A stretch of 64,000 bases of DNA from UBA285 sp049970695 (GTDB lineage: Archaea > Thermoproteota > Thermoprotei_A > Sulfolobales > Desulfurococcaceae). This document shows, piece after piece, positions 31,431 to 39,861 of this stretch (its first letter is position 1; every line of letters starts with the position of its first letter). The DNA lies in contig JBMFML010000001.1 in NCBI GenBank assembly GCA_049970695.1, positions 1 through 64,000 of the forward strand, read 5' to 3'. The position numbers and the translations under genes are program-made. A model generated the notes under the pieces. The model searched no databases and was not told the DNA's origin. It worked only from the letters and a program-made list of their open reading frames with translations.

Positions 31431-31478
31431 AGGAGCTGGCTAATTAGTGGGAGGCGGTGTTCTAGTGGTGCATAGGTC

Positions 31479-32654
31479 TTGGATAGAGTCTTCGTAGTGG
31501 GGGTTGGTCTCACTAAAATTGGGAGGCACTATGAAAAGCATGCTAAGGAGCTCTTTGCCGAAGCCTTGTGGAAGGCCATTGAAGACGCCGGAGGCCTGAG
31601 GCCCAAGGCTATTGTAGTAGGCAACATGACTTCGAGCGTCTTAATGCAGCAAGACAGCCTAGGAGCCCTGGTGGCAGACTACGCAGGCTTCAGAGGCGTG
31701 CCAGCTTTTAAAGTCGAGGCTGCTTGTGGAAGTGGTGGCGTGGCTCTCTACACGGGCTACGCCTTAGTGAAATCCGGCTTGGCAGACGTGGTCGCTGTTG
31801 GAGGAGTAGAAAAACTCACAGAAGCCACGACAGAGGTTACAACTAGGGCGCTTGCCCAGGCCGCTGACGCCGACTACGAGGTCTTTTACGGAGCAACCTT
31901 CACGGGGCTTAACGCCCTGATCGCGAGGCTCTACATGAACTTATTTGGCTACACGGATGAAGACCTCTCTTACTGGCCCCTGAAAATGCACGAGTATGCC
32001 AGCTACAATCCATACGCTCAGCTGCCGAGGAAGACTACGATGAGCGAGATCCTCAAAAGCCCCCTCATAGCAGACCCTATCAGGCTCTACCACGCCGCTC
32101 CAATAGGCGACGGAGCGGCCGTGGTGCTGCTAGCACGCAGTGAGGAAGTAGCGAGGAGCGTGGCGAAATCTACTGGTAAAGAAGTGCTCGTCGAGCTTGC
32201 GGGCGTGGCTGTTTCAACAGACAGCGTAGACATATCTTCGAGGAGCGACCTACTAACCCTGCAGTCAACCACTATCGCCACGAGAGAGGCTTTGAAAATG
32301 GCAGGTCTCGAGCTCAAGGACGTCGACTACGTTGAGCTACACGACGCCTTCCACATAACAGCCTATACTGTCATAGAAGACATGGGCTTCGCGCCGAAAG
32401 GCACTGCTCCAAAGCTCTACAAAGAAGGAAAGTTCCAGAAAGGCGATAGACCCGAGATAAACTTCAGTGGCGGGCTTAAGGCAAGGGGGCACCCTGTAGG
32501 CGCTACTGGAGTGTACCAGGCAGCCGAAGCTGTAATGCAAATTAGAGGCGACTTTCCAGGCTACAAGGCAAGCAGCCCAGAGACGGCTCTCATACACAAC
32601 ATGGGGGGAATAAGCACTATCACAGCCGTTGGAGTGTTCAAGAGGTTTAAATAG
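31479..32654 (+). CDS. Thiolase-family acyl-CoA acetyltransferase (SCP2/archaeal type)
   Basis: 391 residues. The nucleophilic Cys is in EAACGSGGVAL (about residue 85), ELHDAFHI carries the His of the archaeal/SCP2 type, and ARGHPVGATG the conserved His loop. The C terminus reads NMGGISTITAVGV rather than the C-x-G-x-G of bacterial acetyltransferases. In many archaea such thiolases pair with HMG-CoA synthase and a DUF35 OB-fold protein; neither is here. Instead the stop is 1 nt from the acyl-CoA carboxylase gene, suggesting joint acyl-CoA metabolism. TTG start, 8 nt after GGTG. Confidence 0.9.
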   Translation: MDRVFVVGVGLTKIGRHYEKHAKELFAEALWKAIEDAGGLRPKAIVVGNMTSSVLMQQDSLGALVADYAGFRGVPAFKVEAACGSGGVALYTGYALVKSGLADVVAVGGVEKLTEATTEVTTRALAQAADADYEVFYGATFTGLNALIARLYMNLFGYTDEDLSYWPLKMHEYASYNPYAQLPRKTTMSEILKSPLIADPIRLYHAAPIGDGAAVVLLARSEEVARSVAKSTGKEVLVELAGVAVSTDSVDISSRSDLLTLQSTTIATREALKMAGLELKDVDYVELHDAFHITAYTVIEDMGFAPKGTAPKLYKEGKFQKGDRPEINFSGGLKARGHPVGATGVYQAAEAVMQIRGDFPGYKASSPETALIHNMGGISTITAVGVFKRFK

Positions 32655-32655
32655 C

Positions 32656-34209
32656 ATGACGGGCCACGAGGAGCTACTGAAGAAAGTAAAGGAGTTGAGA
32701 GAGCTCTCGCTAATGGGCGGGGGCAAGGACAAGATAGAGCAGCAGAAGAAGAAGGGAAAGCTCTGGGTCAGGGAGAGGCTTGAAAAGCTCCTAGACCCCG
32801 GCTCTTTCGTGGAACTTCAGTGGATGCGGGTTCACAGGTCTACGTACTTCGGGCTTGACAAGGTCAAGTACTACGGCGACGGCGTAGTAGTAGGCTATGG
32901 GAGGATAGACGGCAGGCTTGTCTACGTATATGCCCAAGACTTCACAGTACTTGGAGGAAGCATCGGAGAAGCGCACGGCGAAAAGATAGCTAGGACTATA
33001 GAGCTCGCCATGCGGAGCGGCGTGCCCGTTATAGGGCTCTACGACTCGGGTGGTGCAAGAATACAAGAGGGCGTTGCAGCCCTCCACGGCTGTGGCAGGA
33101 TATTTTACGCAAATGTCAAAGCGAGTGGAGTCATACCGCAGATAGCAGTAATACTCGGGCCTTGCGCGGGTGCGGCCGCTTACAGCCCGGCACTAATGGA
33201 CTTCGTCGTAATGGTTAAGGGTTCCTACATGTTCATCACAGGGCCTGAAGTTGTTAAGGCTGCAACAGGCGTTAGTGTTACTTTCGAGCAGCTGGGGGGT
33301 GCAGATGTCCATGGCTCGCTGAGCGGCGTGGCCCACTTCGTTGCCGAGAACGAGGAAGAGGCCTTTTCAATAGTGAGAAAGCTCCTCTCCTACCTGCCGA
33401 GTAACAGCTCCGAAGACCCTCCATACGTGCCTACAGATGACCCCGTCGACAGGAGGCTTGATAAGCTCTACGAAGTAGTCCCCACAGACCCCATGAAGCC
33501 CTTTGACGTCAAGGAAGTAATAACGCTGCTCGTAGACAACGGCGACTTCTTAGAAGTCCACGCGAACTACGCGAAGTCGGCGGTTGTCGGATTCGGCAGA
33601 ATAGGCGGTTACGTTGTTGGAATAGTGGCAAACCAGCCTGCTGTGAACGCTGGAGTAATAGATATAGACGCGAGCAACAAAATAGCGAGGTTTGTGAGGT
33701 TCTGCGACGCCTTCAACATACCCATTGTCACGCTCGTCGACACTCCTGGCTTCATGCCTGGTGTCGATCAAGAACACGGAGGCATAATAAGGCACGGTGC
33801 TAAAGTGCTTCACGCATACGCAGAGGCCACCGTACCTAAAATAACGGTCATAATGAGAAAGGCCTATGGTGGCGCCTACATAGCAATGGGAAGCCTGTCG
33901 CTAGACAGCGATGTGAACTACGCCTGGCCTACTGCTGAAATAGCCGTCATGGGGCCTGAGGGGGCTGTCAGGATACTCTACAGAAAAGAAATTGAGTCTT
34001 CTCCCAACCCAGAGGAGCTGTACATGGCGAAACTAAAGGAGTATAGGGAGGTCTTTGCAAATCCATTTAAGGCCGCCGAGCTCGGGTACGTAGACGACGT
34101 AATAGACATGGCAGATACTAGAAAGAAGATCTATGAAGCACTAGTCGCGCTAGCTGGTAAGCGCGTCGAACACGTGCCAATAAGGAAGCACTCAAACATA
34201 CCTCTATAA
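32656..34209 (+). CDS. pccB: Acyl-CoA carboxylase, carboxyltransferase subunit
   Basis: About 517 residues, the fused AccD/AccA-type carboxyltransferase: GKLWVRERLEKLLDPGSF, DFTVLGGSIGEAHGEKIAR, GLYDSGGARIQEGV, LGPCAGAAAYSPAL in the N half and LVDTPGFMPGVDQE, RKAYGGAYIAMGS in the C half, as in propionyl/acetyl-CoA carboxylase beta chains. It transfers CO2 from carboxybiotin to acyl-CoA. The biotin carrier is convergent and 11 nt away; the biotin carboxylase lies at 59 kb. ATG at 32656 follows the thiolase stop. Confidence 0.95.
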   Translation: MTGHEELLKKVKELRELSLMGGGKDKIEQQKKKGKLWVRERLEKLLDPGSFVELQWMRVHRSTYFGLDKVKYYGDGVVVGYGRIDGRLVYVYAQDFTVLGGSIGEAHGEKIARTIELAMRSGVPVIGLYDSGGARIQEGVAALHGCGRIFYANVKASGVIPQIAVILGPCAGAAAYSPALMDFVVMVKGSYMFITGPEVVKAATGVSVTFEQLGGADVHGSLSGVAHFVAENEEEAFSIVRKLLSYLPSNSSEDPPYVPTDDPVDRRLDKLYEVVPTDPMKPFDVKEVITLLVDNGDFLEVHANYAKSAVVGFGRIGGYVVGIVANQPAVNAGVIDIDASNKIARFVRFCDAFNIPIVTLVDTPGFMPGVDQEHGGIIRHGAKVLHAYAEATVPKITVIMRKAYGGAYIAMGSLSLDSDVNYAWPTAEIAVMGPEGAVRILYRKEIESSPNPEELYMAKLKEYREVFANPFKAAELGYVDDVIDMADTRKKIYEALVALAGKRVEHVPIRKHSNIPL

Positions 34210-34220
34210 GCGTGTTCAGG

Positions 34221-34751
34221 CTAGTCCGTAATTTTGATTTTTACTAGTCTCCCGCCTTTTTCAACACTCATGCCGGGCGAAACGTAGACTTCCTCAACTA
34301 CACCCGAGTAGTCGGACTTTACTTCTATGAGCATTTTCATGGATTCCATAATTAAGAGCACGTCGCCCCTGTTTACGCGGGACCCTGGGAGCACTTTAAC
34401 TTCTACTACTCTACCCGTAATCGGCGAGTACACAACACCGGGTTCGGCCACTGGAGCAGCCGGCTTCTCGCTAGGCTTGCTCGGCTTTTCCTCCACTTTT
34501 AGTTGCACTACTCTAGAGACAAGCAAAGGCTCCGAGTCTAGGTATATGCCCTGCGACTTGCTCGAGAAGATACTATATAGCTCTCCATTAACGTCAAGCA
34601 CGTATTTTCCATTACAAGCCTCTTTAAACACGACTTTGTAGAGCTTGCCGGTGCCCCTCTCTTTCAGGACTATCAGGTCTTTAGTCTTCTCAATCACTTC
34701 TAGCTCAAAGCTTAGTCCGAGTGTAGTGCTTACTTTGAATGTGCGCGCCAC
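34221..34751 (-). CDS. Biotin carboxyl carrier protein
   Basis: 176 residues. The C-terminal 75 residues form a biotinyl domain (VYSPITGRVVEVKVLPG, then ESMKM with the biotinylated Lys, then SGVVEEVYVSPGMSVEKG). A Pro/Ala/Lys-rich linker (EEKPSKPSEKPAAPVAEP) joins it to an N-terminal beta domain of about 85 residues that likely docks to the carboxylase. It carries biotin between AccC (59 kb) and the adjacent carboxyltransferase. GTG start. Its leader coincides with a C/D box RNA on the same strand, whose D box overlaps the GAGGT ribosome binding site. Confidence 0.93.
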   Translation of the reverse strand: MARTFKVSTTLGLSFELEVIEKTKDLIVLKERGTGKLYKVVFKEACNGKYVLDVNGELYSIFSSKSQGIYLDSEPLLVSRVVQLKVEEKPSKPSEKPAAPVAEPGVVYSPITGRVVEVKVLPGSRVNRGDVLLIMESMKMLIEVKSDYSGVVEEVYVSPGMSVEKGGRLVKIKITD

Positions 34752-34757
34752 GGTATT

Positions 34758-34816
34758 CTACCTCAGCAACGCCAACCATCTTCATCAATCTGACACGGGC
34801 TCGCTCATCACTCCAT
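34758..34816 (-). ncRNA. Candidate C/D box sRNA in the leader of the biotin carrier gene
   Basis: Minus strand: C GTGATGA (34811-34805), 12-nt guide GCGAGCCCGTGT, D' CAGA (34792-34789), 3 nt, C' ATGAAGA (34785-34779), 12-nt guide TGGTTGGCGTTG, D CTGA (34766-34763). The spacing equals that of the 20.3 kb sRNA exactly. A TATA-like ACGTATTTAGG (near 34844-34835) predicts transcription from about 34815, just before the C box. The RNA ends 12 nt before the GTG of the biotin carrier gene. Targets not recognised. Confidence 0.68.
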
Positions 34817-34878
34817 GGTATATTAGCCGAGAACGCCTAAATACGTTTCAAGCACTTCTCGCCGAATATTAGGATCTA

Positions 34879-36006
34879 GTGAGTAAGAGACTGTATAGGG
34901 GCCGGGGCTTGATCGATTTTCGTGCTGTAAAGCTCAAGAGGGAGGAGTTCTGGAATAGCAGCCCTGTCTACAAGGCAATATACAACATGCTAGTAAAGCA
35001 GGGCTATCACATCATAGGGACAATTGGTGCAGTAAAGCGGTGCCACTGGACCAAGGAGGCTATTCTCAGAAAGAGGTTTTGCTACAAGTGCTTGTGGTAT
35101 GGTATCGAAAGCCACAGATGCGTTCAGATGACTCCAGTTGTGGTGTGGTGCTGGAACAGGTGCTTGCACTGCTGGAGAGTGGAGCCGGAAGATATTGGAA
35201 TGCACTGGGATGACACTAGACCGCCTGTAGTAGACGACCCAGAGGTTATCGTCGAGGAGAGCATAAGAGCCCACAGGCAAATTGTAGCGGGCTTCAAGGG
35301 CAATCCAAGGGCCGACCAAAAAATGGTTGAAGAGGCCATGAACCCGAAGCACGCTGCAATAAGCCTAGCTGGAGAGCCACTGCTCTACCCCAGGCTAGAC
35401 GAGTTAATCGAGGAGTACCACAAGAGGGGCCTAACGACGTTCCTCGTAACACACGCCACGAGGCCAGACATGCTGAAAAAGCTGCTTGAGCTGGGTAAAG
35501 AGCCAACACAGCTTTACATCAGCTTCGAGTCGTGGAACAAGGAAGCTTACGAATACTTCAACAGGCCGCTAGTACCACGTGCCTGGGAGCTCTTCCAGGA
35601 ATCACTAGAGCTAGCCAGGTCCTTCAAGAGCCCCGTTACGTTTAGAATCACGCTTGTGAAGGGCTTTAATGACAACGAGGAAGCGCTTAGAGCCTTTAAG
35701 AAGTTCATCGAAAAGGGATATCCCCACTACGTCGAGGTTAAGGCGTACATGTACCTTGGTGGCAGCAAGAGGAGGCTTACCAGAGAAAACATGCCAAGCC
35801 ACCAGGAGGTGAGGGACTTCGCTAGGAAGCTCGCCGAGCTAACCGGCTACGAATTACTGAGCGAGTCGATACCAAGCAGGGTGGTTCTCTTGAGCAGAGT
35901 CGGGGAGCCGATTAGGCACGGTAAGGGATGCCCAGGGGGCGTCGAGCACCCAGAGAGGTACGCGCCAGTCATCACGGAAGAGTATGAGGAAGCGGAGGAG
36001 GCTTAA
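34879..36006 (+). CDS. taw1: tRNA 4-demethylwyosine synthase TYW1 (Taw1)
   Basis: 375 residues. The radical-SAM cluster motif is CWNRCLHCW (C-X3-C-X2-C, about residue 90). An N-terminal trio of cysteines (RCHWTKEA, RFCYKCLWYG, HRCVQMTP) fits the second [4Fe-4S] cluster of archaeal TYW1. ISLAGEPLLYPRL is the GEP motif. It condenses m1G37 of tRNA-Phe with pyruvate to form 4-demethylwyosine. The Trm5-like enzyme at 1 kb would supply m1G37. The acidic tail (EEYEEAEEA) overlaps the next convergent gene by 4 nt. GTG start. Confidence 0.96.
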   Translation: MSKRLYRGRGLIDFRAVKLKREEFWNSSPVYKAIYNMLVKQGYHIIGTIGAVKRCHWTKEAILRKRFCYKCLWYGIESHRCVQMTPVVVWCWNRCLHCWRVEPEDIGMHWDDTRPPVVDDPEVIVEESIRAHRQIVAGFKGNPRADQKMVEEAMNPKHAAISLAGEPLLYPRLDELIEEYHKRGLTTFLVTHATRPDMLKKLLELGKEPTQLYISFESWNKEAYEYFNRPLVPRAWELFQESLELARSFKSPVTFRITLVKGFNDNEEALRAFKKFIEKGYPHYVEVKAYMYLGGSKRRLTRENMPSHQEVRDFARKLAELTGYELLSESIPSRVVLLSRVGEPIRHGKGCPGGVEHPERYAPVITEEYEEAEEA

Positions 36007-36797
36007 CCGAGGAGCCTGTACTCTTTTCCAGCGTGCAAGACCACGAGGGCCTCTTTCCTCATTTCCTCTAGAAGGAGCTTCTCGTACTCGGACAGCTTAT
36101 CTAGGTCCGCCAGTTTTATTGGAAACTTTGACTTAAACTCGTGGTAGAACTGGGAGTCTGCTACTAGAGAACCAATGCGTACAATTCTGCCTTCCATAAT
36201 CATCCTCTCAAGCTGAGCGCCAAGCCTTGAAAGGGCCTCGCTGTAGGGCATTACTGGGGGCTCTAGCAGTGCTTCAATTCTTCTCTTCCTTAGGGCCTCT
36301 AGGGCCTTTTCGATGTCCCTCACAGTCCTCTCGAGAAGGGTAAGCCTCTTCTCGAATTCGTCGAGGCGGTTAGCAATTTTTAACAAAGAGCTCTCTAGTT
36401 CTGCCAGTTGAGTTTGCAAAAGCCCCGTCTCGGGCTTTTCTTCGCGATGAGCTTGCATAGGGGCTTCACGTGGTGCTTCTGCCTCCTGCTTTTCAGCGGT
36501 CTTTTCAATAAAAGGAGGCGCGGAAGGCGTTGCCTGCCCTACTTCTTCTTGAACTTCTTCTTGAACGGGTCTACCCCCTCGCCTTACTCGCTCTAAGTAC
36601 TCTAGGTACTCGAGTCCTCTTTCTGTAACTATGTAGCCCTTACCCGCCTTTTCCACATATCCTCTCGACTTGAGGTCGTATAGCACTGCGCGCACTCTGT
36701 TAATGGGGGCTTCTAGTGCTGCTGATATTTCCTTCAGAGACGCCCCCGGGTTTTCGCGGAGCAGCTCTAAAATACGCTGAGAAATGCTTGCTCTCAA
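36003..36797 (-). CDS. Winged-helix protein with central coiled coil
   Basis: 264 residues. N-terminal MarR/ArsR-like winged helix (SLKEISAALEAPINRVRAVL, VEKAGKGYIVTERGLEYL), a Pro/Glu/Ala-rich linker (residues 78-125), a coiled coil (LQTQLAELESSLLKIANRL, ERTVRDIEKALEALRKRR) and a C-terminal helical domain (about 195-264). A dimeric or oligomeric DNA-binding protein is likely; it may be a transcription factor or a chromosome-associated protein. TTG start after GGTAGGGAG. Targets unknown. Confidence 0.82.
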   Translation of the reverse strand: MRASISQRILELLRENPGASLKEISAALEAPINRVRAVLYDLKSRGYVEKAGKGYIVTERGLEYLEYLERVRRGGRPVQEEVQEEVGQATPSAPPFIEKTAEKQEAEAPREAPMQAHREEKPETGLLQTQLAELESSLLKIANRLDEFEKRLTLLERTVRDIEKALEALRKRRIEALLEPPVMPYSEALSRLGAQLERMIMEGRIVRIGSLVADSQFYHEFKSKFPIKLADLDKLSEYEKLLLEEMRKEALVVLHAGKEYRLLG

Positions 36798-36883
36798 ACT
36801 CCCTACCGGCTTTTAACACTTTGTATTTAAACCCCGTTAAGTGTTATTCCACACAGGCTTAATAACGAGTTAGGTGCGTGTAT

Positions 36884-37603
36884 TTGAGCAGTTTATTTGA
36901 TGAGGAGACCGTTCAAGAGCTCAGGAGGATATTCGAGAGGCTGAAGAAGAGCCAAGTCGATGTGCTAGTCTTGGACTCCGCTACAAACCCCGGAGCTGTT
37001 GGCCATTGCCACACGTGCCCAGAGGCAAAGCAGCTTGCCGAGGAGCTGGAAAAAATCAGCAGAAGTAAGCTGAGGTTTAAAGTGCTTGATAAATCGGAAG
37101 CCGCACCGTATAAGCCGAGGTACCTGCCTGCCTTCATATACGATACCAAGAACAGGAACGTTAGGTACTATGGGCTTCCGAGTGGACAGGAGTTCGCGCC
37201 GTTCATATTCATGCACGAGTACATTTCTGAAGGCGTGAAGCTGCCTAAGAGCATTGTAGAAGAAGTTGAGGCTATAGAAGTTCCGATGCACGTGAAAATA
37301 TTCGTAACGCCGGAATGCCCATACTGCCCACTAGTCGTCGACTTCTTTAACCAAGTTGGGCTGGTCAACGAAAACATATTCGTGGAGACAATTGAAGCCT
37401 TTGAAAACCCGCTAGAAGCAGACTTGTACCAAGTGTACTACACGCCCTACGTTGCAATCACTAGGATCGAGGACTACGATAAGTATGGTGCAAAACCCAT
37501 AGCCACTATACCCGGCTATGCCCCACACGAAGAGCTCCTCGAAGTAGTAAAACTAGCTGAAAAGAAGCTCAAAAAAGCTTCTAAACATCAAAAAAGCTTC
37601 TAA
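36884..37603 (+). CDS. pdo: Protein disulfide oxidoreductase (glutaredoxin-like PDO)
   Basis: About 239 residues made of two thioredoxin folds in tandem. The first carries GHCHTCPEA (CHTC, about residue 42) and the second VTPECPYCPLV (CPYC, about residue 148), each followed by its cis-Pro region (RYLPAF; YYTPYV). PDO proteins form and isomerise disulfides in the cytosol of hyperthermophiles, usually with thioredoxin reductase. TTG at 36884 is 7 nt after GGTG. The Lys-rich end is normal for the family. Confidence 0.93.
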   Translation: MSSLFDEETVQELRRIFERLKKSQVDVLVLDSATNPGAVGHCHTCPEAKQLAEELEKISRSKLRFKVLDKSEAAPYKPRYLPAFIYDTKNRNVRYYGLPSGQEFAPFIFMHEYISEGVKLPKSIVEEVEAIEVPMHVKIFVTPECPYCPLVVDFFNQVGLVNENIFVETIEAFENPLEADLYQVYYTPYVAITRIEDYDKYGAKPIATIPGYAPHEELLEVVKLAEKKLKKASKHQKSF

Positions 37604-37979
37604 ACACTAGCTACCTAACCCGGTTCTTTTCAACTCCAGGGAGACTTCTTCAAACCCATCTTTCCAGTAGCCGAGACCTTGAAAAGCCGCTGCAAATCTG
37701 CGTCTCTGCATACTGCATTGTGAAGAGTCCTCAACGAACAGGAGCCCTGCGGGGCACGAGCGTGTTATGATGCCATAAAAGCCCCATCGTGCAGTTTTAA
37801 ACCCTTTAACCACCACTTGTCTCCATGGGGGGATGATAGGGGTCCTCCTAAGCGAGTCGTGGCTGGTTCACGGACCGTTTGACCCCCTGCTTCTACAGCG
37901 AACTTCACAATTAGGCTAAGCCTTTTAAGCCGCAAAAGTTCCATAAACTTGACGAGCCGGTAGGCAGGTCACATCAGCT
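37604..37979. other. 376-nt intergenic region, no confident gene
   Basis: Between pdo and the arginine decarboxylase. The plus strand has a TATA-like CCTTTTAAGC near 37921, about 60 nt before the decarboxylase start. The minus strand has a TATA-like GGTTTAAAAC (near 37799-37808) followed by a 69-codon frame (37816-37607) with unusual composition; it might be a small gene or an RNA, but I could not support either. No C/D motif set, tRNA or repeat was found. Confidence 0.4.
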
Positions 37980-37982
37980 TTG

Positions 37983-39764
37983 ATGCGAGGAAGCAAGGAC
38001 TTCTTGGAGGCAGCGACCAGGCTTTATGGTATTGAAAACTACGTTAGAGGGGGCTTCATTAGAATAGATGATGACGGCTACCTAGTAATAGTAGTCAATG
38101 GCGAGAAAATTCGAATTAAGGAGATCATGGATTCTGCTGGGCTTGATGTAGCCTACATCCGCGTGCTACCATTAATTGAAAAGGCAATGAGCATTGTCTA
38201 TGAAAGCTTCGAAAAGCTGTCCAAGGAGCTCGGGTACCGTGGCGCTCTAGTACCGCTTTACCCAATGAAAGTAAACCCGACTCCCATAGTAGTGGACGCT
38301 GTCTTCAAGTACGGCGAGAAGTATGGATGGGGGTTTAATGCGGGCTCCATTGGCGAAGTCAGGCTGCTTAAGCAGCTCTCCGCAAAATACTCTCCCAGAA
38401 TGCTCATTTACGACGGCGTTGTAACTAGCAGCGTCTTAGACGAGCTCGTAGACCTCAAGAACAGGGGCTGGAGGGTTGTCGTAGACATTGAAAGCGACCA
38501 CGATGCCGAAATATTGTCCAGCTACCCAGAACTCGAGGCTGGCTTGAGAGTAAAGCCCTTGGTCAAGTTATGTGGTAAGTGGCACGGCTCTGTAGGGCTT
38601 GGAAGCAAGTTTGGAGTCACAACGAACGCCATTGCAAAGCTGAAAAGCGACTACAAGTGGCTAACTGAGCGCGCAACAGTTCTCCACATGCACCCTGGAT
38701 CACAAATATACAGGCTTCGCGACCTCAAGAACTACTTTAGCGAGGTAAGGCAGGTCTACGCAGAACTCAAAAACATGGGCTTCGAGAACCTGGTTCTCGT
38801 AGATCCCGGAGGGGGGATGGCATATCCGTACTTAGACACTAGAGAAGGAAGCGAGGAGTCGCCAGACTACACAATAGACGACTACTTCAGAGAGCTCTTA
38901 GCAGCTTTTAGCTCGGTTGACCCCTCATTGAAGCTCGCATTTGAAGGAGGGCGCTTCATAGTTGCTGCTCACAGACTCGTCGTCGCGAAAGTCATAGATG
39001 TTAGGCCTTACTCAGCTGTGGACTCTAATGGCGAGTCTTCCGAGAAGCTGGTAGAGGAGGTCAAGAGGCTGATAGAGGAGGTAGACAGCTACGAAGACGC
39101 CGAGAAGCTTCTTGGTAGCGTAAAGTCCCTTCTCACGCAGTTGAAAAAATCCGTGCCGCTAGATGGTGCTAGAAGAGAAGTATACGAAGAGCTGGTCAAG
39201 CTCGTGAGGGAAGACTTCGCGCACAAGCTCGCGAGCCTCGTGAAGACGGGGCAGCTCGACTGCAGAGAGCTCCTAAATCACAAAGCCCTCGCAAGGCTGC
39301 TGACAAGCCCTACCAAGCGCTTCGTGCTCAACATGTCTATTTTCGCGGATATTCCAGACGCTGTTCTCGTAGACCAGTACTTCCAAGTTGTGCCAGCTCA
39401 TAGACTCAACGAGCCGCCAGACGTGCTTGCCGTGATAAGCGACCTAACCTGCGATAGCATGGGCGAGCTAAAGGAGTTCATCAGCGCGAGCGCAGGGCGC
39501 GGAAACGACTGCGTGTTTACTAGGCTAGACTCAAGGCTAATTCTAGCACCAAACACGAAGCTGAAACTTAAAGGTGTTCCGCTGCACTTGCCAGCGAAGA
39601 ACGAGAACTACTACCTCGTCTTTCTCGACACAGGTGCGTACCAAGACACACTTGCAATGAAGCACAACCTAATATACGGAGCTCCAGAAGTCGTGATAGA
39701 CTATAATGAAAGGAGTGGAAAAGTAGAAGTAAGAGTTATGAGGCACGAAGAGCTCTACACTTAA
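37983..39764 (+). CDS. speA: PLP-dependent arginine decarboxylase (SpeA type)
   Basis: 593 residues of fold III. ALVPLYPMKVNPTP has the PLP-binding Lys (about residue 94), HMHPGSQIYRL the His/Ser phosphate contacts, LVDPGGGMAYPY the Gly-rich loop, ALAFEGGR-like FEGGRFIVAA and CDSMGELKEF the active-site Cys-Asp of the partner subunit. It makes agmatine from arginine for polyamines. Slightly shorter than bacterial SpeA (about 630-660). Crenarchaea studied so far instead use a pyruvoyl enzyme related to AdoMet decarboxylase, so this gene is unusual. Start ATG, directly after an in-frame TTG. Confidence 0.92.
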   Translation: MRGSKDFLEAATRLYGIENYVRGGFIRIDDDGYLVIVVNGEKIRIKEIMDSAGLDVAYIRVLPLIEKAMSIVYESFEKLSKELGYRGALVPLYPMKVNPTPIVVDAVFKYGEKYGWGFNAGSIGEVRLLKQLSAKYSPRMLIYDGVVTSSVLDELVDLKNRGWRVVVDIESDHDAEILSSYPELEAGLRVKPLVKLCGKWHGSVGLGSKFGVTTNAIAKLKSDYKWLTERATVLHMHPGSQIYRLRDLKNYFSEVRQVYAELKNMGFENLVLVDPGGGMAYPYLDTREGSEESPDYTIDDYFRELLAAFSSVDPSLKLAFEGGRFIVAAHRLVVAKVIDVRPYSAVDSNGESSEKLVEEVKRLIEEVDSYEDAEKLLGSVKSLLTQLKKSVPLDGARREVYEELVKLVREDFAHKLASLVKTGQLDCRELLNHKALARLLTSPTKRFVLNMSIFADIPDAVLVDQYFQVVPAHRLNEPPDVLAVISDLTCDSMGELKEFISASAGRGNDCVFTRLDSRLILAPNTKLKLKGVPLHLPAKNENYYLVFLDTGAYQDTLAMKHNLIYGAPEVVIDYNERSGKVEVRVMRHEELYT

Positions 39765-39861
39765 GCACTGGCTAATCGCACTAAGTTTCGGCCACAAGAG
39801 CCGTAGAGCCGTGTTTACGAGCGCCAGATCAGAGTTTTTATGTGGAGAGGCCGTGTGGAGG

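Noticed and set aside
37607..37816. 69-codon frame on the minus strand between pdo and speA
   Set aside because: Its start lies at or upstream of the only TATA-like element, the sequence has no domain character, and no ribosome binding site is placed properly. Kept only as a remark in the intergenic entry.
37831..37900. GC-rich stretch with possible stems near 37835-37895, considered as a tRNA or guide RNA
   Set aside because: No T-loop, anticodon arm or box set could be formed.
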